In this document: positions 27,360-37,004 of the stretch, one piece after another
How the letters are laid out: every line of letters starts with the position of its first letter
Position numbering within the stretch: position 1 is the stretch's first letter
NCBI RefSeq assembly: GCF_016864555.1
Contig: NZ_CP044011.1
Coordinates: 3,925,501-3,989,500, forward strand
From: Sinorhizobium sp. BG8
GTDB lineage: Bacteria > Pseudomonadota > Alphaproteobacteria > Rhizobiales > Rhizobiaceae
Direction of reading: 5' to 3'
Length of the DNA: 64,000 nucleotides
Position numbers and translations under genes: made by a program
The notes under the pieces: generated by a model
Seen by the model: the letters and a program-made list of their open reading frames with translations, nothing else
Told to the model about the DNA's origin: nothing
The model's database searches: none

Positions 27360-29428
27360 ATGAGCATCCAGTTTGCCCCGCTCATTCCATGGCTGGCCAT
27401 CGCGCTGATGGCACTCGCCGCCGTGTTGCTTGCCGGTCTCGGTTTCTGGCGCGGCCTACGGGGCACGCTCTTGCGTTCCGTCGCGCTTGCCATGCTGCTT
27501 GCTGCGCTCGCAAACCCCATTCTGCTCCAGGAGGACCGGGAAGCCCTTTCGACCGTCGTTGCGGTGGTCGTGGACCGCAGCCAGAGCCAGCAGAACGCGG
27601 ATCGCACGGCCATGACCGATGCGGCACTCGCCGACCTGAAGGAGCGCCTAGCCCGCTATCCACGCATCGAGCCGCGCATCGTCGAAGCGGCCGATGACGG
27701 TACGTCTGACACGCCGTCCACCCGCCTTTTCGATGCGCTTACGGCGGCCCTTGCCGATGTCCCCCTTCGCGGGTCGGCGGCGCGATCATGATCACCGACG
27801 GCCAGATACATGACATTCCGGATGCCGGATCCTTCACCGGTTTCGACGCCCCGCTGCATGGGTTGATCACCGGCAAACCGGATGAGTTCGACCGGCGCAT
27901 CGAAGTCGTCAGCGCCCCCCGCTTCGGCATCGTCGGGGAGCCGCAGGAACTGCGGTTCCGCGTGGTGGACGACGGCAAGGGGCCGGGCGGCACGGCTCGC
28001 GTTACCATCCGGCTGAACGGCAACGAAGTGGCCTCGGAAACCGCCGAGCCCGGCCTCGAAAAACCGTTCGGCTTCACGGTTCCGCGTGGCGGCAACAACA
28101 TTCTCGAGTTCGAGGTCGCGCCGGTCGAGGGCGAGATCACCACGGCCAACAACCGCGCCGTCCACCTGATCGACGGCATCAGAGAAAACCTGCGCGTTCT
28201 TCTGGTGTCCGGTGAGCCCCATGCCGGCGAGCGAGCCTGGCGCAATCTCCTGAAGTCCGACACCGCGATCGATCTCGTGCATTTCACCATTCTGCGACCG
28301 CCGGAGAAGCAGGACGGCACGCCGATCAACGAACTCTCCCTGATCGCCTTCCCGACGCGCGAGCTCTTCGTCGACAAGATCAACGAATTCGACCTGATCA
28401 TCTTCGACCGCTACCAGCACCGCGGCGTGCTGCCGATCCTCTACTACGACAACATCGCGCAGTATGTCGAAAACGGCGGAGCGCTGCTGATTGCGGCCGG
28501 ACCGGAGCATGCGGGCAACGACTCGATCGCCATGACGCCGCTGTCTGCGGTTCTACCCGCGAGCCCAACCGGCACGATGAACGAGAAGGCATTCTATCCC
28601 CGCCTTTCCGAACAGGGACGCAAGCATCCGGTGACCCGCGGGCTTGAAGGGGCCATGGACGAACCGCCACACTGGGGCCGATGGTTCCGGACGGTCGATG
28701 TTGCGCCGCCACAGGGCAACACGGTCATGGAAGGCGCCGATCACGCGCCGTTGCTGGTGCTCAATCGCGCCGGCAAGGGCCGCGTCGCCATGCTGCTCTC
28801 CGATCAGGGCTGGTTGTGGGCGCGTGGTTTCGAAGGCGGCGGACCGCATGTCTCGCTCTATCGCCGCATCGCCCACTGGCTGATGCAGGAACCCGCACTC
28901 GAAGAAGAGGCATTGACGGCACGCACCTTCGGCCGGACGCTGGAGATCACGCGTCAGACCATTGGCGACACGCCGGGCCCGGCCACCATGAAACTGCCCT
29001 CCGGCAAGACTGAACCCGTGACGCTCACACAGGACGGCCCGGGGCTCTATCGTGCAGAGATCAAGACGGCCGAGACCGGTCTCTACGAGATCGAGAACGA
29101 CGGCCTGAGTGCGCTGGTCCATGTCGGCGCGGTCGATGCGCCCGAGTTCAAGGCGACGATCTCGACGACCGAAACGCTCGCTGCCCTTGCCGACAAGACC
29201 AAAGGCCTGGTTCGCCGTGTCGTGGACGAGGACGGCAATCTGTCCATCCCGCCCGTGCTGCCGGTCTCCGGCAGCGTGCGCGCGTCGGATCCGCAGCGGC
29301 TCTCGTTGAGAATGACCGACGAGACGGTGCTCAAGGGCATCGACAGCATGCCGCTCTTTGCCGGGTTCATCGGCATCGGCCTTCTGCTTCTCGCCCTGTC
29401 GGCGACGTGGTATCGCGAAGGGCGATAG
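27360..29428 (+). pseudogene. membrane protein of the moxR operon, split by a one-base frameshift
   Basis: Two consecutive frames make up one protein. The first (27360-27791) has two N-terminal membrane helices and a vWA-like 'VVAVVVDRSQSQQ'; it ends prematurely after 'ALADVP'. The second continues from about 27765 to 29428 ('GGAIMITDGQIHDIP', a GATase-like region, and a C-terminal helix 'FAGFIGIGLLLLALSATW'). Adding one C to the CCCCC run at 27761-27765 joins them as 'ADVPPSRVGGAIMITDG', giving 689 residues, the length I expect for this rhizobial family. It is unclear whether this is a sequencing error or a real mutation. Function presumably with MoxR. Confidence 0.85.
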
Positions 29429-29532
29429 CGCGCACAGTCGAACGCACTTCTAAAGCGCAAAGCGGACTTGTTAATCGTCCGGCGCAAAGCGGATCGCCCG
29501 GCACTGCGGGCATCCGCGGGCGCGCTCCGTTG

Positions 29533-30084
29533 TCAGGATATTGCGAAGGCCCGCTCTTCGGCAAAGTGCACGCCGTCATAGGGCCGCCAGCCGATCATCC
29601 CTTTCAGCCGCTCGTGCGTGTCAGCAGCAATCGGCACCACGAGAACCCGGGCAGGATCGACCGGCCCCGGAAAGGTCAGGGCGTTGTAGGCGACCTTCTC
29701 GAAGCCGAGGGGCCGATAGTACGGAGGATCGCCGACGAGTATCACCCCCTCCGAACCGCCCCTCTTCGCCGCTTCCACGGCAATCCTCACGAGCTCCCGC
29801 CCGATGCCCCTGTTCTTGTGCGAGGGACGGACGGCGAGCGGTCCAAGCAGATGCCCCTTCACCGAACCGGCAAGCACGGGCGTCATGCGCACCGAGGCGA
29901 TCGTCTCGCCGTCGTCGGCACAAATGAACGAAAGATGCCTGTCGTGCGGCCCCTGCTCGCGGATCCGCGCAGCCGCCCGGACGTGCCGGCCGGGACCGAA
30001 GGCCTCTTCATTGATGACTTCGATTGCGGCGTCGTGGGTAGCGTCTTCGGTGAGATAGACGAGGTCGTGCTTATGCATGTTCAT
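29533..30084 (-). CDS. GNAT-family N-acetyltransferase
   Basis: 183-residue acetyltransferase. The acetyl-CoA binding motif is 'RPSHKNRGIGRELV', preceded by 'LLGPLAV' and followed by 'VILVGDPPYYRPLGFEKV', typical of the YhbS-like (COG3153) group. The acceptor is unknown. I use the ATG at 30084 (MNMHKHD); a start at 30123 is possible but neither has a clear Shine-Dalgarno. Convergent with the moxR operon. Confidence 0.88.
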   Translation of the reverse strand: MNMHKHDLVYLTEDATHDAAIEVINEEAFGPGRHVRAAARIREQGPHDRHLSFICADDGETIASVRMTPVLAGSVKGHLLGPLAVRPSHKNRGIGRELVRIAVEAAKRGGSEGVILVGDPPYYRPLGFEKVAYNALTFPGPVDPARVLVVPIAADTHERLKGMIGWRPYDGVHFAEERAFAIS

Positions 30085-30376
30085 GGTAGAGGGAAACCTG
30101 ACTGCGAGACAAAGGGATGGCATGGCGCCCGAAGGGCGTCAGTTGCATCAGCGTCGTCGCGGGTTTCCTGGCAGGAACATCAATCAAGACCGTAATTAAG
30201 AGGGCGCAACCGAAGTGGCCACGTTTCTGGGAAGCGCGGATAGCAGAAATTTCGTCGCAGTCAAAGCCCAAAACGCACTGTTCTCAAAAAAGCGCCTATT
30301 CGCCGGCGGCGATTGATCTATCTATTCAGCCAAGTTCGACGGCGGTTTTCTTTCCGCCCACCGCAAGGAGATGATC

Positions 30377-31363
30377 ATGGGCATGCTCGTAGAGGGCGTC
30401 TGGAAAGACGTCTGGTATGACACGAAATCGACGAAGGGCCACTTCCAGCGCTCCGCCGCGCAGTTTCGCAACTGGATCACGGCCGACGGCGCCCCCGGAC
30501 CGACGGGCGAAGGCGGGTTCAAGGCCGAGGCAGACCGCTACCACCTCTATGTATCCCTCGCCTGCCCCTGGGCGCACCGGACGCTGATCTTCCGCAAGCT
30601 GAAGAAACTCGAGAACATCATTACCGTCTCGATCGTTGATCCGCTGATGCTGGCAAGCGGATGGGAGTTCAAGGGCGTCGACGGCGGCACCGTGGACCAC
30701 CTCTACGGATCGCAAGCTCTCTGGCAGATCTATGTCCGCGACACCTCGGACTATACCGGCCGAGTTACGGTGCCCGTCCTCTGGGACAAGAAGCAGCACC
30801 GCATCGTCTCCAATGAATCGGCCGAAATCATCCGGATGTTCAATTCCGCCTTCGACGACATCACCGGATCACGCGAGGACTTCTATCCAGCCCCTCTTCG
30901 TGCCGAGATCGACGCCCTCAACGACAGGATCTACGACACGGTCAACAACGGCGTTTACAAGGCGGGTTTCGCGACGTCGCAGGAAGCCTACTCCACGAAC
31001 GTACGACACCTGTTCGAAACGCTCGACGAGCTGGAGGAACACCTTGCCGGCAAGCGCTACCTCACCGGTGACCGCATCACGGAAGCAGACTGGAGACTGT
31101 TCACGACCCTCGTGCGCTTCGATCCGGTCTATGTCGGCCACTTCAAGTGCAACATCCGCCGCATTGCCGACTACCCCAATCTCTCGGGCTATCTGCGCGA
31201 GCTCTACCAGGTCCCGGGCGTGAGCGACACGGTCAACCTGCGCCACATCAAGGAGCACTACTATCGCAGCCATCTGACGATCAATCCGACCGGGATCGTC
31301 CCTGATGGTCCAGAGCTCGCTCTCGAGCGGGCGCACGGGCGGGAGCTTCTGAAGGCCGCCTGA
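30377..31363 (+). CDS. yqjG: glutathionyl-hydroquinone reductase (Xi-class GST)
   Basis: 328-residue Xi-class glutathione transferase that reduces glutathionyl-hydroquinones. The catalytic motif is 'CPWAHR' in 'SLACPWAHRTLIFRKLKKL', and 'VPVLWDKKQHRIVSNESAEIIRM' is the glutathione-binding strand-helix. The C-terminal helical domain contains 'YLTGDRITEADWRLFTTLVRFD'. AAGGAG at 30365-30370 fits the ATG at 30377, not the ATG at 30371 directly after it. Monocistronic; ends 7 bp from a convergent Nudix gene. Confidence 0.94.
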   Translation: MGMLVEGVWKDVWYDTKSTKGHFQRSAAQFRNWITADGAPGPTGEGGFKAEADRYHLYVSLACPWAHRTLIFRKLKKLENIITVSIVDPLMLASGWEFKGVDGGTVDHLYGSQALWQIYVRDTSDYTGRVTVPVLWDKKQHRIVSNESAEIIRMFNSAFDDITGSREDFYPAPLRAEIDALNDRIYDTVNNGVYKAGFATSQEAYSTNVRHLFETLDELEEHLAGKRYLTGDRITEADWRLFTTLVRFDPVYVGHFKCNIRRIADYPNLSGYLRELYQVPGVSDTVNLRHIKEHYYRSHLTINPTGIVPDGPELALERAHGRELLKAA

Positions 31364-31369
31364 ACGGGC

Positions 31370-31873
31370 CTACCAGAGTTCGGAAAACGGCGTCTCGCCG
31401 GAAATCTCCTTGAGACGCCGGACCGTCGCGGAGGTTACGCCGGCAGGCAGGGCGTCGAGCGGGAAAAAGCCCGCTTCGACGATCTCGCGGTCCGGCATCT
31501 TCGGCTCTATCTGGCGCACGTCGTCGCAGCGGTAGAACAGCACGTGGTCGCGCTTGCTGGTGCGCCGGTTGTAGTAGATGTGCAGCAGCCTCGGCGGTGC
31601 CCCCACCATAAGGTTGCCCTCCTCCCGCATCTCCTTCACCAGCGCCTGCTCGGCGGTTTCGAACCGCTCCACACCGCCGCCCGGCATGTGCCAGCCGGGA
31701 ACATAGCTGTGACGAACGAGAAACACCCGCCCCTCGGCGTCGAAGCATGCGGCCCTCACGCCGATCGTCATCCCTCGGGCAAGGGCGAAATAGCCGTGCA
31801 TCGCCCGCGTCAGCATGCGTGCCCACACGCTGCGCATTTCCGGCGGACGAAGACTTTCTAAATCACTGCTCAT
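31370..31873 (-). CDS. Nudix hydrolase
   Basis: 167-residue Nudix protein. The Nudix box is GGGVERFET...EMREEGNL, but the usual REUxEE core reads MREEGN, with a Gly where the second of the paired Glu is often found, so catalytic competence is uncertain. 'HSYVPGWHMPGGG' precedes the box. Substrate unknown. Start chosen at 31873; a downstream ATG at 31837 is an alternative and neither has a strong ribosome site. Convergent with the hydroquinone reductase and divergent from a phosphoesterase. Confidence 0.82.
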   Translation of the reverse strand: MSSDLESLRPPEMRSVWARMLTRAMHGYFALARGMTIGVRAACFDAEGRVFLVRHSYVPGWHMPGGGVERFETAEQALVKEMREEGNLMVGAPPRLLHIYYNRRTSKRDHVLFYRCDDVRQIEPKMPDREIVEAGFFPLDALPAGVTSATVRRLKEISGETPFSELW

Positions 31874-32032
31874 GCAAGCGACTTGGCCACAGCTTGCGGC
31901 AGAATCAAGGCCCAAATCGATCGGTTTCGGCCTTTTCCACGCCAAGCACCGGACAAGGTGCGCGGGGCTGCTTCCCGCAACGCCCGGTATGCTGCCCGTT
32001 TCCTTTGCCGTTGCGATGATCTAAGGAAGGAT

Positions 32033-32935
32033 ATGTTCAGACTTGCCCATATTTCCGATATCCATCTTGGCCCTCTGCCAGCTTTGACCTTTCTGGAACT
32101 CGCCTCGAAACGGATTACGGGCTTCGTCAACTGGCATCGCAATCGCAGGCGCCACCTTTTCGCCAATACACTCGACCTGCTTCTGGAAGATCTGGAAGGT
32201 CGCGACCCGGATCATCTCGCCATTACCGGAGACCTCGTAAACCTCGCATCATCGCGGGAAATCAGTGCGGTCGCCGACTGGTTGCCTGAGGCTGGTGTAC
32301 CGGAGAATGTCTCGCTGGTTCCCGGCAATCACGACGCCTACGTGCCCGGCGCGTACGACAAGAGCACGGAGGCCTGGTACCCCTACATGAAGGGGGACCA
32401 CGGGCCTGAGGCTTGGCACGACGACTTTCACGTCTTCCCCTATCTGAGAGTGCGCGGCCAGGTCGCGATTATTGGCTGTTCGACAGCGGTGGCAACGCCC
32501 CCTTTTGCCGCCAGTGGCTATTTCGGCAGCCGCCAGGCGCGCGAAACCGTGAACCTTCTGAGAGCGGCGGGCGAAGCCGGGCTCTATCGGGTTGTGCTCA
32601 TCCACCACCCGCCGATCCACGGCGCAACACCCTTCCACAAGCGCATGATAGGCATCCGCCGTTTCGCCGCGACGATTTCCTCCGGCGGAGCGGAACTCGT
32701 GCTGCACGGCCACACCCATCTCAACACGGTTTATTCCCTGAAGGGCCAGGTCGGTCCCGTGCCGGTGATAGGCATCGCCTCCGCATCGCAAGGCCCAGGC
32801 GGGCACAAACCTCCGGCAGGCTACAACATCTTTTCGATTGCCGGCGGTCCCGGACAATGGAACGTGATGCGCGAGCGCTTCGAACTCGCGTCAGACGGGC
32901 TGACGTTCGGGCTCGCCGAGACCACGCGTCTCTAG
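32033..32935 (+). CDS. metallophosphoesterase
   Basis: 300-residue calcineurin-like phosphoesterase with all dimetal motifs: 'DIHLG' (D-x-H), 'TGDLVNLA' (GD), 'VPGNHDAY' (GNHD), 'LIHHPP' (H) and 'LHGHTHLN' (GHxH). Such enzymes cleave phosphomonoesters or phosphodiesters (for example cyclic nucleotides or lipid-linked phosphates), and no substrate is predictable. The ATG at 32033 follows AAGGAAGG and starts right before the first motif. Confidence 0.93.
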   Translation: MFRLAHISDIHLGPLPALTFLELASKRITGFVNWHRNRRRHLFANTLDLLLEDLEGRDPDHLAITGDLVNLASSREISAVADWLPEAGVPENVSLVPGNHDAYVPGAYDKSTEAWYPYMKGDHGPEAWHDDFHVFPYLRVRGQVAIIGCSTAVATPPFAASGYFGSRQARETVNLLRAAGEAGLYRVVLIHHPPIHGATPFHKRMIGIRRFAATISSGGAELVLHGHTHLNTVYSLKGQVGPVPVIGIASASQGPGGHKPPAGYNIFSIAGGPGQWNVMRERFELASDGLTFGLAETTRL

Positions 32936-33060
32936 ACCGGCACTCGCGAGGGCGATGCAAGCCTTTGTGAACAAGACCGATCACAGCGAATAAAACGAGC
33001 CTCCACGGCGTCTCCTTGCCTCAAGCGTTCCGAAGGAACGGAAAGAAGGAAGGATCCGAG

Positions 33061-33654
33061 ATGTCGACCCCTGCCAACAGACTTATTCGCATCTGCGCTG
33101 CCGCCTCGATGACCCTCGTTCCCACCCACTTCGCGGCTGCGGCCAGCAGCGGCTCCTCGAGCTCTTCCGGCAGCACCGAAACCACGACGGTCTGCACCAA
33201 CGGCAAGATCTGGAGCAAGGACAAGAAGCAGTGCGTGGCACCCGAGGCCCAGCGCACCAAGAAGGGCAAGTCCGACAAGAAGACCGAGAGGCTCCCGGAC
33301 GACACTCTCTATGAAGCCGCCCGCGAATTCGCCTATGCCGGCCAGTACAAGAACGCGTTGCGCGCGCTCCGCGCCGCGGAAAACCAGAACGATCCCCGCA
33401 TCCTCAACTACTATGGCTACACCTATCGCAAGCTCGGCAATGTCCAGCTCGGGATGAAGTACTACCACAAGGCCTTGAAGATCGATCCCGACTACATTCT
33501 CGCCCGCTCCTACATGGGTCAGGCACTGATCGATCAGGGCGACATCCAGGGTGCACGTGTACAACTCGTCGAGATCCGCGATCGCGGCGGGGAAAACACC
33601 TGGGCCTATCGCGCGCTGTGGCAGTCGCTCGACGGGGAGCGCGGGACGTACTGA
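33061..33654 (+). CDS. secreted TPR-repeat protein
   Basis: 197-residue protein with a signal peptide (about 28 residues, ending HFAAAASS), a Ser-rich linker, a short Cys-containing stretch ('CTNGKIWSKDKKQC') and about three tetratricopeptide repeats (residues 85-185; for example 'NYYGYTYRKLGNVQLGMKYYHKALKIDPDY' in pieces). Probably a periplasmic scaffold. GGAAGGA precedes the ATG at 33061. It is upstream of an ECF sigma gene on the same strand, about 160 bp away, so it may belong to that regulon; this is only an inference. Confidence 0.85.
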   Translation: MSTPANRLIRICAAASMTLVPTHFAAAASSGSSSSSGSTETTTVCTNGKIWSKDKKQCVAPEAQRTKKGKSDKKTERLPDDTLYEAAREFAYAGQYKNALRALRAAENQNDPRILNYYGYTYRKLGNVQLGMKYYHKALKIDPDYILARSYMGQALIDQGDIQGARVQLVEIRDRGGENTWAYRALWQSLDGERGTY

Positions 33655-33815
33655 AGATTGACAGAATTGCCTGGAGCGGCATCGCACCACAGGGAAACTG
33701 TGTTTCTTCTGACGCCCCCGCTTGCGGTCCAGCGGATAAACGTTTCATATCAGAACAAGCGGCCCAAGCCCGGCGCGAATAAAAATTTGATCCCGAACGT
33801 TTCTTTGGAAATGCG

Positions 33816-34334
33816 ATGCGTCCAACGGCAGAATCAAATGAGTTCCGGCAAGAATTGGTCAGTTTGCTCCCGAAGCTGCGCCGTTTTGCGATGACTTTAA
33901 CGAGAAACGCGAGTGACGCGGACGATCTGGTCCAGGAAGCGTGCGAGCGTGCGATTACCCGGCATCATCTGTGGAATGGGGAGGGAAGACTGGAAAGCTG
34001 GGTATATGCAATGACCCGTAACCTTTGGGTTGACGAAATCAGGAAGCGCAAGGTCCGCACAGGATCAGGCACCGTCGACGCATCCGAGCAGGACGACCTG
34101 CACATCGAAGCATCGGCCGATAAGGCGGTCTATGCCAAACAATTGCACAAATTGATCATGACCATGCCGGAAGGACTTTCGAGCGTCTTCCTTCTGGTGA
34201 ACGTCGAGGGCCACAGCTACCGTGACGCCGCGGAAATCCTTGGAATTCCGATCGGCACGGTAATGAGCAGGCTATCGGCGGCGCGCATTCGTCTTGCGGC
34301 CATGATCGCAGAAAACACGGAAAGGAGGGCCTGA
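33816..34334 (+). CDS. ECF-family RNA polymerase sigma factor
   Basis: 172-residue group IV sigma factor with region 2 ('DADDLVQEACERAI', 'LESWVYAMTRNLWVDEIRKRK') and region 4 ('LPEG/MPEGLSSVFLLVNVEGHSYRDAAEILGIPIGTV' in pieces). It would direct transcription of a stress regulon, held inactive by the anti-sigma protein encoded 2 bp downstream. An out-of-frame ATG lies 5 nt before the start. The 161-bp upstream gap should carry an autoregulated promoter, but no GGAAC/CGTT-type pair is convincing. Confidence 0.92.
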   Translation: MRPTAESNEFRQELVSLLPKLRRFAMTLTRNASDADDLVQEACERAITRHHLWNGEGRLESWVYAMTRNLWVDEIRKRKVRTGSGTVDASEQDDLHIEASADKAVYAKQLHKLIMTMPEGLSSVFLLVNVEGHSYRDAAEILGIPIGTVMSRLSAARIRLAAMIAENTERRA

Positions 34335-34336
34335 CG

Positions 34337-35182
34337 TTGGAAAGTACACAGGGTCTCCCGTTGGAAGTCCGCCTCTCGGCCTATCTGGACGGGCAGCTTC
34401 CGGAAACGGAAATAGACGAAATCGACGATATGATTGCCAAGGACGACACCGTCAGAAAGGTCTTCGACCGACTGAAGCTGGGAAGCGATCTGGGCGCCAA
34501 GGCATTCAACGATATCCTGAACGAACCGGTTCCCCTGCGGCTGGTCAGAGGCATCAAGCAGGCTCCGAGCGAGCCGTTCGGCAATGGTCCTTCGGCAACC
34601 ACCGCCTCGCTTCCGGAACCTGCCAACAAGAACACGGGTCCCACAAGCTATTGGCCAAGGGCGCTTCTCGCCTCGCTTGCACTCGTCGTCATCGGTGGCG
34701 GTCTCGGCTATGTGATCGGCGAACGCCAGGATTCGGAACCACCTCAACTTGGGTCCGGCCGCACCTGGATCGACGAGATCGCCGACTATCATCGGATCTA
34801 TTCCCGTCAGAGCGCCCATCTTGTTGAGGTCCCGGCCAGCGAGCGGGATCACATCGTGAGCTGGCTGACGAAGACCACCGGCGTCACGTTCAACGTACCC
34901 GACCTTTCGGACAAGAACATTACTTTCCAGGGAGCCCGTCTTCTCGTCACGGGTGGAAAACCAACGGGGCAGCTCCTCTACAAGGGTGAGGATGGGGACG
35001 TATTCGCAATCTGTTTCCTCAAGAGCGAGCCGGTGGACGAGCAGACCGACATGATCGACACGATGCGTGACGATATCGGCCTCATCTCCTGGCAAAGAGG
35101 CAACGGATCCTTCGTGGTCGTCGGCCCTTCCGCCGATCCCGACCTGGAGGCACTTGCCGCGAGAGTGGCTGCAACGATCTGA
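34337..35182 (+). CDS. membrane anti-sigma factor
   Basis: 281-residue protein. The N-terminal cytoplasmic segment ('RLSAYLDGQLPETEIDEID') resembles anti-sigma domains of the RskA/ChrR-like class without an obvious zinc motif. One transmembrane helix follows at about residues 112-132 ('ALLASLALVVIGGGLGYVIG') and then a periplasmic sensor domain of about 145 residues. Start is a TTG 2 bp after the sigma stop, with an excellent AAAGGAGGG site. The topology suggests an envelope signal relieves inhibition of the upstream ECF sigma factor. Confidence 0.85.
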   Translation: MESTQGLPLEVRLSAYLDGQLPETEIDEIDDMIAKDDTVRKVFDRLKLGSDLGAKAFNDILNEPVPLRLVRGIKQAPSEPFGNGPSATTASLPEPANKNTGPTSYWPRALLASLALVVIGGGLGYVIGERQDSEPPQLGSGRTWIDEIADYHRIYSRQSAHLVEVPASERDHIVSWLTKTTGVTFNVPDLSDKNITFQGARLLVTGGKPTGQLLYKGEDGDVFAICFLKSEPVDEQTDMIDTMRDDIGLISWQRGNGSFVVVGPSADPDLEALAARVAATI

Positions 35183-35205
35183 TCTTTTCCTGCCCGCGCG
35201 GCGCT

Positions 35206-36138
35206 TCAATCCTTTCTGTGATTGAAGCCCGTGTCGACGTGATCTTCCCAGAATGCGACGGACTCCCGGATCATCTCGACGACGAGATGGTCCGTCGGCT
35301 CACGCTCGCGGAACGAAAGCTCCAGGCAGATCTCGTTGTCGGTCCCCCCGCCCCTCCTCACTGCGGCCAGCAGCTTGTCCGGCGTGATGCGTCCGTCCTT
35401 GTTGTGCGTTGCGGTGAAGGGCCAGTGCCCGCCCTTGTTCATCGAGGACTGCTTGATATGGATGATGGGTGAGCGCGACGGGAATGCTTCCGCCCAGGCA
35501 TAGGGGTCGACATCGGCCGGATTGCTCGAGGTCACGTCTCCGTGGTCGATGTCCACCATCATGAGGAACGGCAGCGGCAGCCCGGCGCCGGCAAGCCGTT
35601 CGTCCAGCCTGCGGCAGGCGTCTATCGTGTGGCCGAATTCCCGTCCGACCGACATCGGTTCCCAGAACACATAGGTCAGGCCCGCGGCCTTGCCGTGCTC
35701 GGCGACTTCATGCCAGCAGTCTATGGCGATCTTGATCAGCTCTTCGCGGCGCTCGGGCTCGTCGTAGTCCCTCTGTGTGAAGATGGCGAACTGGGTGCCC
35801 ATGCCGGATGCGCCGAGTTCCGCAGAGATATCGGCGAAGGTCTTGAACCAGTCGACATAATATCGGCGAACGTCTGAATCGGGGTGACCGAAGTGGTTCA
35901 GCCGACCGTAGGGCCCGGTCATTCCCGAAGTCACCTTCACACCCGTTCGCGACAGGGCCTTTCTGAACCGGCGGACATGGCTTGCGATCGTCGCTGTCGG
36001 CCAGCCCGGATTGACGAACTCGTGGGTAAGCTGCACGTGGCCGATGCGTATCTTGTCCGCGATCGTGTCCATGAGATCGTCCGCCTCGGCGAAGCGATTG
36101 ACGAGGGGGTTCGTGTTCAGCGAGAGCGTGAACGCCAT
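35206..36138 (-). CDS. EryC-like sugar-phosphate isomerase/epimerase
   Basis: 310-residue TIM-barrel protein of the xylose-isomerase-like AP endonuclease superfamily. The pattern 'LSLNTNPLVNRFAE', 'VTSGMTGPYGRLNHFGHPD', 'YVFWEPMSVGREFGHT', 'MMVDIDHGDV' and 'CLELSFREREP' closely matches my memory of Brucella EryC, the 3-tetrulose-4-phosphate racemase of erythritol catabolism. Metal ligands (Glu in WEPMS, Asp in DIDHGD, His, Glu in LELSF) appear intact. It is the last gene of the polyol operon, 15 bp after the HAD phosphatase. Substrate assignment to a tetrulose phosphate is inference. Confidence 0.87.
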   Translation of the reverse strand: MAFTLSLNTNPLVNRFAEADDLMDTIADKIRIGHVQLTHEFVNPGWPTATIASHVRRFRKALSRTGVKVTSGMTGPYGRLNHFGHPDSDVRRYYVDWFKTFADISAELGASGMGTQFAIFTQRDYDEPERREELIKIAIDCWHEVAEHGKAAGLTYVFWEPMSVGREFGHTIDACRRLDERLAGAGLPLPFLMMVDIDHGDVTSSNPADVDPYAWAEAFPSRSPIIHIKQSSMNKGGHWPFTATHNKDGRITPDKLLAAVRRGGGTDNEICLELSFREREPTDHLVVEMIRESVAFWEDHVDTGFNHRKD

Positions 36139-36153
36139 GGGTGCTGTCCTTGC

Positions 36154-37004
36154 TTACCAGTTGAACTGCGGCATGATGAAATCGGGTGTGGCGCCGAGTT
36201 CGGCATAAAGCCTTCTGCGATCGTCATCCGTCGCCCGCGCCAGGATCCCCGTGGTGACGAGGATCGAGGCAAGCCCTGCATTGCGGGCGCCGACGACGTC
36301 GTGCTCGATGCTGTCGCCAATGCAGGCGACGCGCTCGCCGGGCGGATGGCCGAGAATATCGAGCGCGACCCTGTAGATGTCGGGAAAAGGCTTGCCGATC
36401 CAGCGGACCGTACCCCCGAGGTCCTCGTAAAGCTCCGCGATCCGGCCCGCACCGAAGGCTTCTCCGCCTCTGGTCAGCATGATCTTGTCCGGATTGGTGC
36501 AGAGACAAGGCACGCCGCGCCGCGCCGCCGGGGCAAGCAGCGTCTCGTAGTAGGAAAGCGGATATCGGTCGCCCTCGCTGGCCGAGATCAGCACGACATC
36601 GGCCTCGGCGCCCGTTGCGACGCGTATCAGGTCAAGACCGTCGATCGCGGAAAGGTCGGCGTCGCGGCTTATCAGCAGGCAACGCCGATAGTCCATCGTG
36701 CCGCCTTTCTTCTCCTCCGCGAGGATCCTCCACGCGATCTCACCGGAGGTCAGAAGCAGATCCCAGCTCGTGCGGTCGAAGCCGACCTGGACCATCCGCG
36801 CACTGTTTTCGGCGGAGCGCTTGCCCGAGTTCGAAAGGATCATGACCCGCTTCCTTGCGAGCCTCAGCCTGAGCAGGGTCTCCGACGCGCGGGATAGGGT
36901 CCTCTTCCGTTGCGCAGCACGCCAAACTGATCGACGAGAAAATGGTCGAACCGGTGGACGATTTCGCCAAGGCCGGAAATTGCAATTGGGTTTGCTCCAG
37001 TCAC
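36154..37004 (-). pseudogene. HAD-IIA family sugar phosphatase, split by a one-base frameshift
   Basis: Two frames join to one 283-residue protein. The N-terminal part runs from a GTG at 37004 ('VTGANPIAISGLGEIVH', motif I 'DQFGVLRNG') to about 36891. The C-terminal part continues 'ASETLLRLRLARKRVMILSNSGKRS' (motif II Ser) and ends with motif IV 'CIGDSIEHDVVGARNAGL'. Restoring one base beside the GGG at 36891-36893 gives 'GPYP[G/R]ASETLL', the normal HAD-IIA sequence. The GTG overlaps the stop of the upstream kinase as GTGA. Motif I has Phe instead of the second Asp, which I believe is normal for this alphaproteobacterial subfamily (TIGR01459-like). Substrate unknown. Confidence 0.85.

Noticed and set aside
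29440-29510. Short repeat GCGCAAAGCGGA occurring twice between the moxR operon and the acetyltransferase
   Set aside because: Only about 12 bp, two copies, no symmetry or link to a promoter; likely chance or minor.
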